Positions 23,949 to 35,558 of a stretch of DNA of 64,000 bases are shown piece after piece; the stretch's first letter is position 1, and each line of letters starts with the position of its first letter. The stretch is from Filobasidium wieringae (taxonomy: Eukaryota; Basidiomycota; Tremellomycetes; Filobasidiales; Filobasidiaceae). The stretch is from contig BCIV01000003.1 in the NCBI GenBank assembly GCA_001600055.1, positions 439,162 to 503,161 on the forward strand. Reading direction: 5' to 3'. Both the position numbers and the translations under genes were made by a program. The notes under the pieces are model-generated. The model made no database searches and had not been told where the DNA came from. It was given only the letters and a program-made list of their open reading frames with translations.

Positions 23949-26621
23949 CACGCCTAAAACGAGATCGTTCGCAAGATAGCGTCATGTTTATATCGCTGGC
24001 GTTTGCCTCCTTTCGTTCAAAGGTACGAAACGGGGTATAAAACTCCCTTGAAGGGACGAGGCGGACGATTGCACAGCTTCAGATGTCCTTTCGATATCCC
24101 ATACCCATCGGGTCAGGTTTGAAACCAAGCGATAGCTTTTCCCCGCTGTCACTTGACATCTCCACTCCGTCGTGTCCCTTTCTCTATAGCATTTGAAGGT
24201 CAATACTCACGGTCTTTCGATCCTTTAACCGAATTTCCCTTTCAATCTCCGAATCCTGAATGTCCGAAGTGAATTCTGAGCGACGGCGACGACCGGCGTG
24301 ATGTCAGCGATAGCTCCAAGTCTACCGGGTGGAAAGGTACGTACGAGCGATATGGATGAACGCTTGCGCAAGTTCTGGTAGCGATAAGAAGATTATACAT
24401 AGTGGTCGGGGCAGGTTGTCAAGGTAGAATGCAAATCAAGAAGGGTTCGAAGAGGGAATGATTTCAGCGAGGGACATATGAGGAGGTCAGCCCGGGAACA
24501 GCTTACCAGTTACCAGTATCTATATTAGGTCCAGCTTCATTCAATACACCTAGTCTAGTAACGACTATCCGATCGATGATGAGAGTGTCTCTGTTCTCGT
24601 TTCCGTCAATCACGATCTGAATGATGAGCTTGATCGTCCTTTGATGTGATTCGAAGGGATCCAAGACTCGACGCGTAGACTGTTCTTGAACCAGACTTGT
24701 TATCTGCGTTCAGGTTCAAGTTGTAAGTTCCTATACCGTTCCGTATGAGAGGTTGAAAGAGATCGAGTTATGGAAGTCGTCGCCACAAGAGAGGATGATT
24801 AAGCGATTCTTAGTTAAGAGGTCGGACCAAGCTGAATCGTCTGATAGCGTCTCCTGATAAAGGGATCCTCGATAGTGGAAAGGATGGCCGATGATGAAGG
24901 AACAGGATGATCCGCGTCAGAGAAAGGGGAACGAGACGAGTGATTGGAGCGGAGAACACAGCCTGTTATATAGGGCGGTGGTCGTTGTATCACCAAGCAG
25001 AACAAGGAATCCAGGTCGATCATCGTCTTACTACCACTTTCCACTGCGAGCTTATAGCGGAATCGACTGCTTTGAGCGAAAGAAGCATTGCGGTCGGAAC
25101 GTGCTTCTCGCCTTTTGTTCAGCTGAGCACGAGCGCGAGGACTCATCATCATTCCAGCTCTTCAGTTCGGTCGTCCGTCTCACCTCCTTTGTCCAAGCGG
25201 GCATACCGGCTTCGCCTGCGGGTGAAAAGATCCAAAGGACTTTTGATTCTCATGCACTCATCTCGACGTGGTCATATCAGTCGAAAATGTCTTGATCGCG
25301 TAGTGACAGAGCAACTCTACCCGGGCTCGCAGTTGTCCGAGAAGCTGTTTCCTTCTCTCGAAGAGGTTGTCGAGTATATACCCTGTTCAAACGCTTCTCT
25401 TTGATTGCATCACCGGTTTCACCAGGATTTCTGGTCGCTCGCTGGTAGGATACGATCGATGGAACGAGCGAGATCAGAAGTGATGCCATCAATCACGTCC
25501 CACCTTGAAACACCATCTGTACTTAGCGCGCGCAAGCGATCAGGTCCGCGCGCCACAAGATCGTCTCCTCCCAACGTAAATCATTACGGCTAACTGCCAC
25601 TGTCCCTCTGTTCTCCTTGCTCCTTCCCACTACTGCGGTCAGTCATCAAGCCTATTCGTCAGCTGCTAGGATCTGCACAAGGTCGGGCGGCTTGGTATCG
25701 TACGTCGGTGCCGAGATCCTCGGGTATCAGTTATCGCCATATGAAACGCCAAGCGGTTCCGAGAATGCGCTTCCCGCGACTTGAGATAGACGTTTCACAT
25801 CATGTCGAGTTCTTTCATCATCTCTCGCTCTGATGGCTGTCGGACTTGTCAAATCAATAGATAATGATGATGCCCGCATATGCCCGCCGAAGTATGGTCC
25901 GGGTGAAGACCCGTGTTTTCCCCCACGATAGAGGGTAGCTCGCAACCATCCAACCGACGATTCATCCCGAAGAGCACTTAGACGAGAACGTGATCGAGTG
26001 ATACGCCCATTCATCTTTGTAGCTCTCGTAATTTTTTCAAAATACAGATCGGATGAGAACCCATCAATCGAACCGATCTCTGTTCTTTCTTTCTTACTTC
26101 CCTCAACTAAATAATGCAAGGGGTGTGACTTCCGGGTCCCTCTGACAAACAGAAACCCCATCTCAAACGGCTGACATTCAAATGAGTCAACCGGAGCAAG
26201 AATCGCAAGTCAAAGAGATAGCGCAAATCTTTATCTCCCTGATAGCGTAAAAGTCGCACATAAAAAACTACTAGATTCCTCTCAATTACCCTGTTGTCCT
26301 CTTCTCCCTATGGGCCCAAGGGTAATTACTGGCCAATGAAACGTCACAGCCTGTTGCAATTTTCAAGCACGTCATTACACGATGTCGTTTTTACCTTGAA
26401 TGGTTGAGTCGAGCTGAGAGGTAGAGTAATATTATGGACACGTGCGATTCTGCTCATCTGGCCTGGATCCAGGACGATGGGCTGAGCGAGCCGTGACATA
26501 GGGCCCACAAGTGGAAGATATGGTATCGGGCTTCAGTAGCAATTTCTTGCCAGAATTTCCATGCGATCCCCGTTCCTGGTCATGGTATAGGGCCAACAAG
26601 GCATGCATCTGCGACAATCGA
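23949..26621. other. long gene-poor region upstream of the C2H2 factor
   Basis: About 2.7 kb without a gene I can support. Minus-strand splice signals near the factor (donor 24344, acceptor 24276; donor 24210, acceptor 23954) suggest a spliced 5' leader. Open frames of 60-165 codons occur at 24814-26161 on both strands, but they overlap one another, lack conserved motifs and have no splice-supported extension. The rest is probably leader and promoter of the factor plus the 3' flank of the tail-anchored protein gene. Confidence 0.5.
24242..24400 (-). promoter_or_regulatory. putative upstream ORF in the spliced leader of the C2H2 factor
   Basis: Reading leftward from ATG 24400, 18 codons run to a GTACGT donor at 24344. 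Splicing to the CTCAG acceptor at 24276 (69-base intron with a CTGAC branch site) continues the frame to a TGA at 24242, giving a 29-residue peptide. A second leader intron would run 24210-23954 and end just before the main ATG. Such an upstream ORF could limit translation of the factor. Transcription of this leader is inferred from splice signals only. Confidence 0.4.
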
Positions 26622-28317
26622 TCATTGCATATACAAAGCCAAGCAGCAAATGACAATGGCGAGCACTCCGACGACCGTAGCGGAGAAGATGAACCCTGTC
26701 AAGCCAGATCACAGCGAGTCAGTCGCATCAACTCATCGATCAATCTTAGGTGACTCACGTTCTCTCTTTACTCGCTCCCTTTGTACCCTCTCGATGGCGT
26801 TCTCTCGCTCTTCGACTCGTCGATTGATCTCGTCCAGCTGAAACGAGGTTCAGCAGAGTTGATTTAGTACTGGAAAGATCCTTATCGAGATCGACTTACA
26901 ATCGCTGGGACAATCCTCCCCATCTCCTCTTCGATCGCAGCCATCTTATAGTTCTTGTCGCTGAGTGAGTCTTGAAGTGATTCAACACCAGATCGCGTGG
27001 CTCGGATGGTCTTTTCAAACGCTTCCAATTGAGCCAGCGCTGTAGGATGTGAGGATTGAATAGGGTTCAGACCTGGTGCACGAGGCTCATCTCCTGGATT
27101 GGTTGAAGCCGTATCACGAGGTCTAGACGATTGCGAGCCGGATCCATTTGCCTCATCAGTGCGCGCATGTTCGGGAATCACAGACATATCGACATTCTGC
27201 GTATCGGTCGAAGCCAGACCGTCTTCCGGAACGTTGAAGCCTAAAGATATCCACAGATCTCCGGCCCGCTTGTCGATATCGATGAAACGGGTTGACAAGT
27301 TGATATATTCCTCCAAGGTGTGGTTGACCGAACGCTGTCTGGTGGTCAACCTGAGTGAAAGGTCGTTGAGTGATTTTACTAGAGGAGGAATAAGAGGTGG
27401 AATGATCCTGTCGTACAGCGAGTCATGTCAGTGATGATCCCGTCGTACTTCTGAGAAGGTGTGACTGACTCTGGCCGAACACCAGTCCTTTTCTTTTCCC
27501 TTTTCATCTCCTCGAATACATCCCACTCGGTCTGTTTCTCGATATTACTACCGACGGGGCTAGGATCCTCCTTAAGCGGAGACAGATGATCCGAATCGAC
27601 CTCTACACCTTCCGAAATCCTATCCGCTCGATTTCTCGGTCTGATCGGTCTCGATAACATCTCCCCGAGTTGATCGGCATCCCAAGAAGGTCCTGATCCT
27701 CTTCTCCGATCAAACCCAGTTGTTGGATATTGGCTTAGGCCTTCTATAGAAGGTTTTGTCGAGATAGGGACGGGAGAGTCCGTTCGGAAGTATCCCATAC
27801 CGCCGTTGTCCCGTATGACAGCGGCAGGAGTTGGATGCAAGCTGTGACCCATATGTGCATGTTGGAAACCCATCAGCCCCGGTCCTCTCGCCCACCATTT
27901 GACCTTTTCTTCTTCCCCTGGAAGCTGAGCATGAGGAATATGAGAAGTGGATGATCTTCTCCTCTCCTCCCCTATCTTGGGTTTTGGTCGACGAGAGGGT
28001 TGGAAGGAAGGTACTTCCAAAAGGTTGTTACTAGGTGTTCTGGACGGCCCAGCTCGAGTGAGTGATGATGTGGGGGTATAAAAGGGAGTTTCAGCACCCG
28101 GGCCAGCTTGTAGAGAGGGTGATTCTGAAGATTGATGCGGAAAGGTAAAGCTAGATTGATCTGTCCTGATGGACAGTTTCGAAGAGCCGTTGAGAACATG
28201 TTGGGAAGACTTATTCGATGCTTGAGGTGATTGGGAGCCTGCAGAAGTAGCTCTGGCACGCTGTTTCGGGGTGTGTGCTCCGAGGTCATAGTATATGGAT
28301 GGAGGCGGGAACTCCAT
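26622..28317 (-). CDS. tail-anchored coiled-coil protein of unknown function
   Basis: I do not recognise the family. Four exons (28317-27470, 27407-26900, 26837-26759, 26695-26622) encode about 500 residues. The N-terminal 280 are disordered, rich in Ser, Pro and Arg. The middle is helical (PLIPPLVKSLNDLSLRL, then HTLEEYINLSTRFIDID). A helical segment with heptad-like spacing follows (LAQLEAFEKTIRATRSGVES, then a Glu/Arg-rich stretch in exon 3). The last 25 residues are a hydrophobic helix (FIFSATVVGVLAIVICCLAL) with only Tyr-Met-Gln behind it, as in tail-anchored ER, Golgi or mitochondrial outer-membrane proteins. The layout recalls SNARE-like or membrane-tether proteins, but no SNARE layer residue pattern is clear. 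Confidence 0.72.
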
Positions 28318-28732
28318 GTTTCATGTTATATCAGTGTCATCGAGTGGGAATGGCTGTTATGATTGTTGTACTGTACTTCCACCGTTGCTCTAGCTAAATC
28401 CCGATATGACGACTACTCTACTGCACCGTGACCTCCACCTTTGATGATCTATGATTGCTATCAAAGAATGTTCTATGTCTGATGAACTTATGACACGTGT
28501 GATAATTGGCCCTCGGCCGAAATCGCGGTTCAAGAAATGGACATTGAGACCTTCTCCATCGATGTCCGAAAAGTGACGAGGTGGTTGACGATCGCTAGAG
28601 TATAATTTGGTTCCGCGTTGACTCGCGAGTCGAGTGAGAAAGTCCAAAGATCCTCGATCAACGATAACTCTCGACCATTTTTTAGAGAAGTCGACTATTG
28701 ATTGTTATCTCGGAACCCGTATCACCTCAAAA
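28318..28732. promoter_or_regulatory. shared divergent promoter region of the tail-anchored protein gene and ARO2
   Basis: About 415 bases between two divergent start codons. TGACTCGCGAGTCGAGTGA near 28619-28637 contains the palindrome ACTCGCGAGT, and the half-site TGACTC would fit a Gcn4-type amino-acid control element, plausible for an aromatic amino-acid gene. This is suggestive only. Confidence 0.4.
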
Positions 28733-30320
28733 ATGTCTACCTTCGGATCTCAGTACCGTGTTCACACATACGGTGAATCTCACTGTCGTTCGGTCGGTGC
28801 TATCATCGACGGAGTACCTCCCGTAAGTCGCTAGACCCGAACGATACAAGTGATAGGGACTAGAGCGCTGATTGAACGACTTCTATTGAGAATAGGGTTT
28901 GAAGTTGACCAATGAAGACATTCAAGTGCAACTTTCCAGGCGTCGACCTGGTCAGAGTGATTTGACTACTGCTGTAAGTACTGCTTGCAAGGACATCAAT
29001 TCTGAGTGGCAGAGGCTGAGATGCTTCAATCGCAACCCTCTTCTACCAGCGAAACGAGTACGACCAGGTAGAGATTCAGTCCGGTACCGAGCACGGAATC
29101 ACTCTTGGAACACCCATTGGTATCCGTGTGATGAACAAGGATCAACGTCCCCATGATTACGCCGAAACCGATCTCTACCCCCGACCTTCCCACGCCGATT
29201 ACACTTACCTTCAGAAATACGGAGTCAAGGCTTCTTCCGGTGGAGGACGATCCTCCGCTCGAGAGACTATCGGACGAGTAGCGGCCGGTGCGATCGCGGA
29301 AAAGTACTTGAAGGAGGCTTTCGGGGTGGAGATTGTCGCCTTCGTAACGAGCGTGGGCAAGGTCAAGATTCCTTTTGCAGATGCGGATGAGGAGGAAGGA
29401 CCTTTGGGCAAGGAGTACGTCGCGTTGATCAACAAGGTTACCAGAGAGGACGTCGACAAGGAGTTGTCGAGGTGTCCCCACAAGGAGACTAGCGAGAAGA
29501 TGGAGGAGGTAAGCTGGTTTCCTTTGAGCGACTTGAAATATACGTCTGATATATTTGGTTTTCTCTCAGGCTATCCGAAAGGCTAAAGCCAACCACGATT
29601 CTCTCGGAGGAACCATCACCTGCGTTATCCGTAAGGTACCTCATGGTCTCGGCGAGCCATGTTTCGATAAACTCGAGGCCGTTCTAGCCCACGCCATGCT
29701 CTCCATCCCCTCCACCAAGGGATTCGAGATCGGATCTGGATTCCGAGGAACTGAAGTCCCCGGTAGCAAGCACAACGACATGTTCATCGAGAGGGAGGAT
29801 GGAAGTCTGGGAACGGAGACGAACTGGTCGGGAGGAATTCAGGGAGGAATCTCGAACGGTGAAGACGTGTACTTTAGGATCGGTTTCAAGCCTCCTGCGA
29901 CTATCGCACAGGAGCAGCAGACCGTAAAGTACGATGGATCGTCCGGTGTTTTGGCCGCCAAGGGACGACACGATCCTTGTGTCTTGCCCAGGGCCGTGCC
30001 TATCGTCGAGACCATGGCTGCTATCGTCATCATGGAGTGAGTAATGGAAACGTCTGGTCGTTGTTACGTAGGATGTTAAGTTTGTTTTCCTCCCCCGCAG
30101 TGCCGTCTTGCAACAACAAGCTCGAACCGCCGCTGCCTCCTTCCTCCCTCCTCTCACCCACTTGCCACCAACAATGGTCATTCCTGGTAAGAAGACCATG
30201 TCCGCCATCGCTAGGGGCGAAAAGGTCGGTCTTATCGGTCAGGACGGTGAAGCTCCGGTCTTGAAGGGAGACGAAGCGAATGAAGCTACCGTTCAACAAA
30301 ACCTCGTCGGTGAGGAATAA
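28733..30320 (+). CDS. ARO2: chorismate synthase
   Basis: Converts EPSP to chorismate, the last shared step to Phe, Tyr and Trp, using reduced FMN; fungal enzymes are bifunctional with their own flavin reductase activity. The protein begins [17 protein letters not shown], the first family signature, followed by [11 protein letters not shown], then [19 protein letters not shown] (second signature) and [15 protein letters not shown] (third). Its length is about 400 residues. Introns: 28823-28895, 28974-29049, 29509-29569 and 30037-30100, all keeping frame. The stop is TAA at 30318. Nothing is missing among the signatures. Confidence 0.97.
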
Positions 30321-30477
30321 ATTCGCCAGGACGTAGTATCCTATCCAGTGTAGATCGCCAGTCATGCATCAATTAATTAGAACATCGCCCAACTTTCATT
30401 CGTAAGATATCAACATGTTTCATATGGTGTAGCCATCATCTCGCCGTCTGGTAATACAAATCCCACGCAGGATCTCA

Positions 30478-31729
30478 TCAATCCTTCTCTCCGACCCTGA
30501 CCAACCACTCTCCCCTCTCCTCCTCTCCCATCTGTCTGAACAAACCCTCTCCCTTAGACACACCCTCCGGTACGGGTTCATCCTCTGCTGTACTGCATAT
30601 CCCAATCTCGATCTCTCCCGCTTTGAAATCGGTCGCGCATACTGAAGAGAGAGCTTCGATTGCAAGCTCTATCACTCCTGCACGATCAAGATCTGCAGTA
30701 GCTGACTGCGACTTCCAACGTTTCTCCAACTAGTCGAGCCTGATTTAGCATTGTATACAGCAAGCGAGGTACGATGGATAAGGCTCACAAAGTTGATACT
30801 CTCAGTCTGCTTTTGTCCCGCTGCCGTTGCCTTGAATCCAACATAATATCCGGCAGGATCAAGCTTGAAGATCTGAGGGCCACGTTCGGGGTCGACACCA
30901 ATCAGGATCATCGCTGATAACAACAAATTTCAGAAATCTGAACGGTTTAAGGGTTGTGCGCGGCACGAAAGTGATGACTGACAGATTCCCTGTGGTCGCA
31001 TCCCAGCCCGTTGAGTATATACTTGATTGATGTTTGCCATGCGTTTAGCCACTGGCAAGGGGAAACAGATTGTCTTTCAGTCGGCGCGAGCTGGATTGAC
31101 TATATTTACGAGGGGTAAGACTTACGAGCATCAGGGGTAACCTCATATCCAAACTTGTACCTAAACTCCGCTGCCTCGGCTCTTGTGCGTTGAACTTGAG
31201 CCCTCGCGTCGGCTGAAAGAACATCACATATATAAATACGATGTTATGCTGATAAAGGACAATCCAGGAGACGGCGGATCTCACCGATCATTCCGGTCAT
31301 TACGCATCCGATTGTTGGGGTGATTTGGAACAGATGAGTAACGGTTTCGGGATCAAGGAGCTTGTCCTGGCGAGGTTGTAAATGCAGCATTTCAGTATCT
31401 AGGCTTCAATGTTCAAGGATCCAGCTGCCAAAACTCACGGGTACTTTTCGCTGAGTGATGATGACCGAAGTGTCCTTTCCTCTAACAGCAATCGAAGTGA
31501 TTCCAGCTCCGGAGATAGCCTTGAAGGCGTATTCGACTTGGTAAAGCTATAAAAAGGTAGCAAATTTATCAGCTACATCGCCAGCATTGAGAATGAGATA
31601 ATGGGTCACTTACTCGTCCTTCTGGCGAGAAGACGGTCAAGTATCTGTACGGCTTGATTAGATCCGCGGCCAATTCCGTGAAGCCATCAGAATTGATCCG
31701 ACTTACCGGTCGTAAGAAGATCGTGACAT
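30478..31729 (-). CDS. SCL1: 20S proteasome subunit alpha1 (PSMA6 type)
   Basis: One of the seven alpha-ring subunits gating the 20S proteasome. The spliced N-terminus [19 protein letters not shown] then [10 protein letters not shown] is the alpha-subunit signature. Further on come [35 protein letters not shown] and [20 protein letters not shown], the last being typical of alpha1. Introns are short; the first exon is 23 bases (31729-31707). The stop is TGA at 30478-30480. Convergent with ARO2: only about 157 bases separate the two stop codons. Confidence 0.93.
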
Positions 31730-32011
31730 TGTGCACCTATTGTGTTCAGGCTGTTGCTTGCAGAGCTAGATGTATCGAGCTGTAGTGAATTGATTACAGC
31801 TCACATTCAAGTCGATATCCATCTCTCGAACGCTTGCCCATCGATTGCTCGCGTCATGCACCTTGCAGCGACTTAAGGAGCTGAAGGGCGACAACCAGAA
31901 GCGCACAGGATCTTCAAGTACGTAAATCTTAGCTAATTAGATGCGCTTACTAAAGTTGAGCGATCATCCATCACACCCGTTAGATTCCAGGTTTAGGTCA
32001 GCTTCATACAA
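31730..32011. promoter_or_regulatory. shared divergent promoter region of SCL1 and the Rrn5-like gene
   Basis: About 280 bases between two divergent start codons. I looked for the GGTGGCAAA Rpn4-type proteasome element and did not see a clear copy. Confidence 0.4.
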
Positions 32012-35000
32012 ATGTTCCAGTCCTGGTTGGCAGATAGAACCCATAACAAAGCTCCGAGTATGGAGCCAGAGACCGATACTGATGAGGAAATCGACGACCT
32101 GCCTGTCGAAGCTGCGCTGGACAGAGGTACCAAGCGAAAACGAAATAGCATCGAGCCTGAAGCGAGAAACAGATCTAGGAGTACTACACCTCTTATAAGC
32201 GTTCAAGATGCTCACCTCAAGCTTAACACACTCCATCCATCGAAAATTCCGTTCAAATCGACTCTAGCTACACACCTTGATCGGTATACTCGGGACTACA
32301 GCTTGCACATAAACTACCTCTCACAATACAGAGCGGGAGCGGTAACTGAGGGAGCTTTTTCCTCTACCCAGCCCTTTGGTCCTGATCTGCTGGCGGATGT
32401 CGAAGAGGATCGTGCAGTGTATCCTTCAGGAACAGTTTGGACGGGCGAAGAGAAGCAAGCATTCTTCGGAAGTCTAGCTAGACGCTCTCGTCTTCGACCT
32501 GATCTGATCTCGAGGGATATCAAAACGAAATCTGAAGCGGAAGTCGGGTGGTACTTGGACGCCCTCGATTACATGTCTCAACTACGATTGGCGAGGTTTC
32601 CTAGTAATACCAGAACGAGAGATTGGCAGGAAGGTTACGCACCTATCGCTCTCGAAGTTTCTGACGCTTGGATCGAACAGGAAGAAGAATTCAGTCAAGC
32701 ATTGACCCTCTCCGAAGAACAGAAACGTAAATCCCGGCTAGCGGCCGAGCGGGAAGCGTCATTGCAAGCTCGAATCAAACCTCTCAAGTCTTTAAAGTCG
32801 TACACGGACATCAAGGGCAAATCATCATTCAAGGTCAAGAACAAGATGCGCGCTGAAGAGTTCCAGGAGAGGATCGTGGAAGCGGAGAGCATCATTAGGG
32901 AACAACTCGTATTGGATGCAGACGATTTCTTGGGGGATATGGACCGTAAGCGCGTGTTGCTAGTTGGGCTGCTCCTGAGAAAGAGATTCCAAGAGGGTAA
33001 TGAGGAGATCATACCCCTGGACCTAGACGAGGATGGGTTGATAAGCATGGAAGCATATGAGAGCCTGCGTTCTCGATGGAAGGAGGAAGAACGTCGGTTT
33101 GAAGCGTTGGAAAGTATTCGGAAAGGTGGATGGACGGAAGAAGAGAGAGGGGAATACGTCTTCCTCAAGCGAAAAGTAGGGGATATTCGGGCTGAGCTGG
33201 AGGACTGCGAGAAGAACCTAGTAGAAACGCTAGAGGATGAAGAAGAGGATGGTCAAGAAGAAGAAGAGGAACCGAATGAAGATCCCGATATTCCTCACAA
33301 GCCGAAGAGGAGGCAGAAAAAGAAACGGAAATTTAACGGCCGTTATCCACCGATCTTCGGAAGACCCGTCGCCCCCCCGCCAAAACCTGTCGAACCGACC
33401 GAATGGAAATGGACCAACAGGACCATCGCTGCAACGTTCCCGCTAAGAAGAGCTAAGCCATTGGTTGATAAGCTTAAAAACGATGTGGAAATTATCGTCG
33501 CGGCAGAGAAGGAGAGTAGAAGGCTGGATCTGAGAAAGATCGAGAAGAAGGGGCCGAAGGAGAATGTGGAAGATTGGCGTGACGTGGTCAATGTTGTCGC
33601 TGAGAGGGCTGATGAGATGGGGTTGGGTATGTTTAATCTGGCGCGAGTGAGGAGGATGTGAGTTTGTGACTCTGCTCGAGCGAGACTAGGCGATCCAACT
33701 GAATCGATCGCGGTATATAGGGTCAGACCTCAAGAGACGCCAAGCGAATCCCCTACCAGGCAGATCTCCGCTCGGTTGCTTGAAGTGTTACACGCTCATC
33801 TCAACCTGTTTTTACATGAACTCATGAACCGTCTTGTCTTTCTCGGAGAAGGATATTCCTCCGCCCGTCCCGCTATTCCCGAAGAGATTAGGAACGAGAT
33901 CAGCCCCGGCCTCGTATACAATGCGATGGAACAGCTCGGACTGGGACACATGATTCCTCCTAAAAAGCTCCGGTCCAAATATGTCGAGCCTACACCTGTT
34001 AGACACCTCTTACCGACCTATCCGAATGAGAAAGGCGGGTTGGACTGGGCGGATGAGATCGTCCCGGATGTCGCGTGGGGGGTCATTGATGCCGATTACG
34101 GACGAGCTATCGCAGGTCCTGAGAATGGTGAGGAAGAGGACCTTTTACCGGTTGAGACGGACGACGAGGGTTTGAAACGGGATGAGAGGGAGGAGGAGAT
34201 GGAGTTGCTCCAGGACCGGTTGGACGCTATCAAAGATCAAGCCTTCGAGACCGCGTTGGTCGAACGTTACGGCGATTCGGAAGAGGGACGACTGGGCGTG
34301 TTCTGCGATCGATTCGATTGGAGGAAGTATGAGTCGAAGAAGAATTATATTTCGAAGCTTAGGATCAACTGGGAGGTCGATGAGGGTAAGAGGAATTCGC
34401 TAAGGAAAGCTTGGGGAACGAACAGGCAGAAAGACTCGGACGAGGAGATGGAGATCGAAGAGGAGAAACCGGTCCTCCCCGTGGAACCGGACCGACAAGG
34501 ACTACGGAAACGTAAGCATGAATGGATGATCGTTCTGCAGCTTGTTTTGTCACCAACTGATATGCAATACTCGATTAGAATACGATTTTCTCCGAAACAA
34601 ACATCGTCGACTCCTCTATATCAAAACAAGGAAATTGAATGATCCTGATTATCACCCTGCACTGCATTCATCAATCTCTTCTAGGGCGAAGGTGCGGAGA
34701 CGAGTCGTTACAAAGGAAGAGGGCGGGAAGAAGATCAAGTCTCTCGAGCATGTGGATGTAGGTTCCAGTGAGGATGAGGAGGATGAAGGAGAGGCCAGTA
34801 GTGACGAGGACAGCGAAGACAACGTGGAAGAGGAGGATGAAGGGAATGCGGACGATGAGGAGGATGAGGGGGAAGAAGACGATGATGTCGAGATGAAAGA
34901 AGGAGATGCAGAGGAAGAAAGCGAAACGGGCGATCAGGAGGACGAGCAGGATGATAGGCAGACAGAAGAGACTTCGGCATCGACAGGGTCCGAAAGGAAT

Positions 35001-35126
35001 ACACCCGAGACTACTCTGGAAGTTCGGGCGTCTTCGCGTTCTGAAGAATCTACGCAGCCGACACAACAAGAATCTCGTCGACCCGCGTTTGAGGACAGCG
35101 ATCCTGATCGCACGGACAGTGAATGA
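32012..35126 (+). CDS. large acidic SANT-domain protein, probably Pol I upstream activation factor Rrn5
   Basis: Three exons (introns 33658-33720 and 34512-34578) encode 994 residues. A region near residues 135-190 (SGTVWTGEEKQAFFGSLAR, then SEAEVGWYLDAL) looks like a Myb/SANT module. A helical part follows the first intron (RLLEVLHAHLNLFLHELMNR, then FLGEGYSS), possibly a histone-fold helix pair. The middle is a charged coiled coil and the last 150 residues are strongly Glu/Asp-rich. The SANT plus histone-fold order fits Rrn5, a component of the UAF complex that recruits Pol I to rDNA, but the protein is far longer than yeast Rrn5 and sequence similarity cannot be checked here. Another SANT-type chromatin factor is possible. 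Confidence 0.6.
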
Positions 35127-35558
35127 TGAAACGATCTACCACGGGTCCTATGAATACTTGAAACCGTTCCCTTTGTGTGCCGTGTGACGCCCTTTTGATC
35201 TCGCGAGTGTGCAAGTGCCTTTGGATGTGTTTCAGGGGTGACGAACCCCGCGTTTCATGTGAACGATTCCCCTCGAATGAATCACGCGTGGGTTTGTATC
35301 GTTGTTTACGTGATCGATCAAACTCTGAAAGAAGCTTCCGCAAATACAAACGATCACATATAAAACCGTTCTCATCAACTTGGACTGCATCCCGACGTCT
35401 CCATCCTCTACAATCATCACATTCATTCACACTCGCCCTTTCTCTTTCCAGCTCATACACAGAACGCTAGTCGTCCGTCCCGTTGCTCAATAGATCCATC
35501 ACTCTCGTTGCCTTTACTACTACACTACCACTAGTACTTTTCCAGGATCAATTCAGCC
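35127..35558. other. intergenic region, promoter of the GH128 gene
   Basis: Lies between two plus-strand genes. The last 150 bases before the ATG are pyrimidine-rich, which is common in fungal promoters and leaders. No coding or RNA feature is supported. Confidence 0.5.

Noticed and set aside
24814..26161. Several open frames up to 165 codons on both strands
   Set aside because: They overlap in different frames, lack any recognisable motif and have no splice-supported extension; several lack an ATG near their start.
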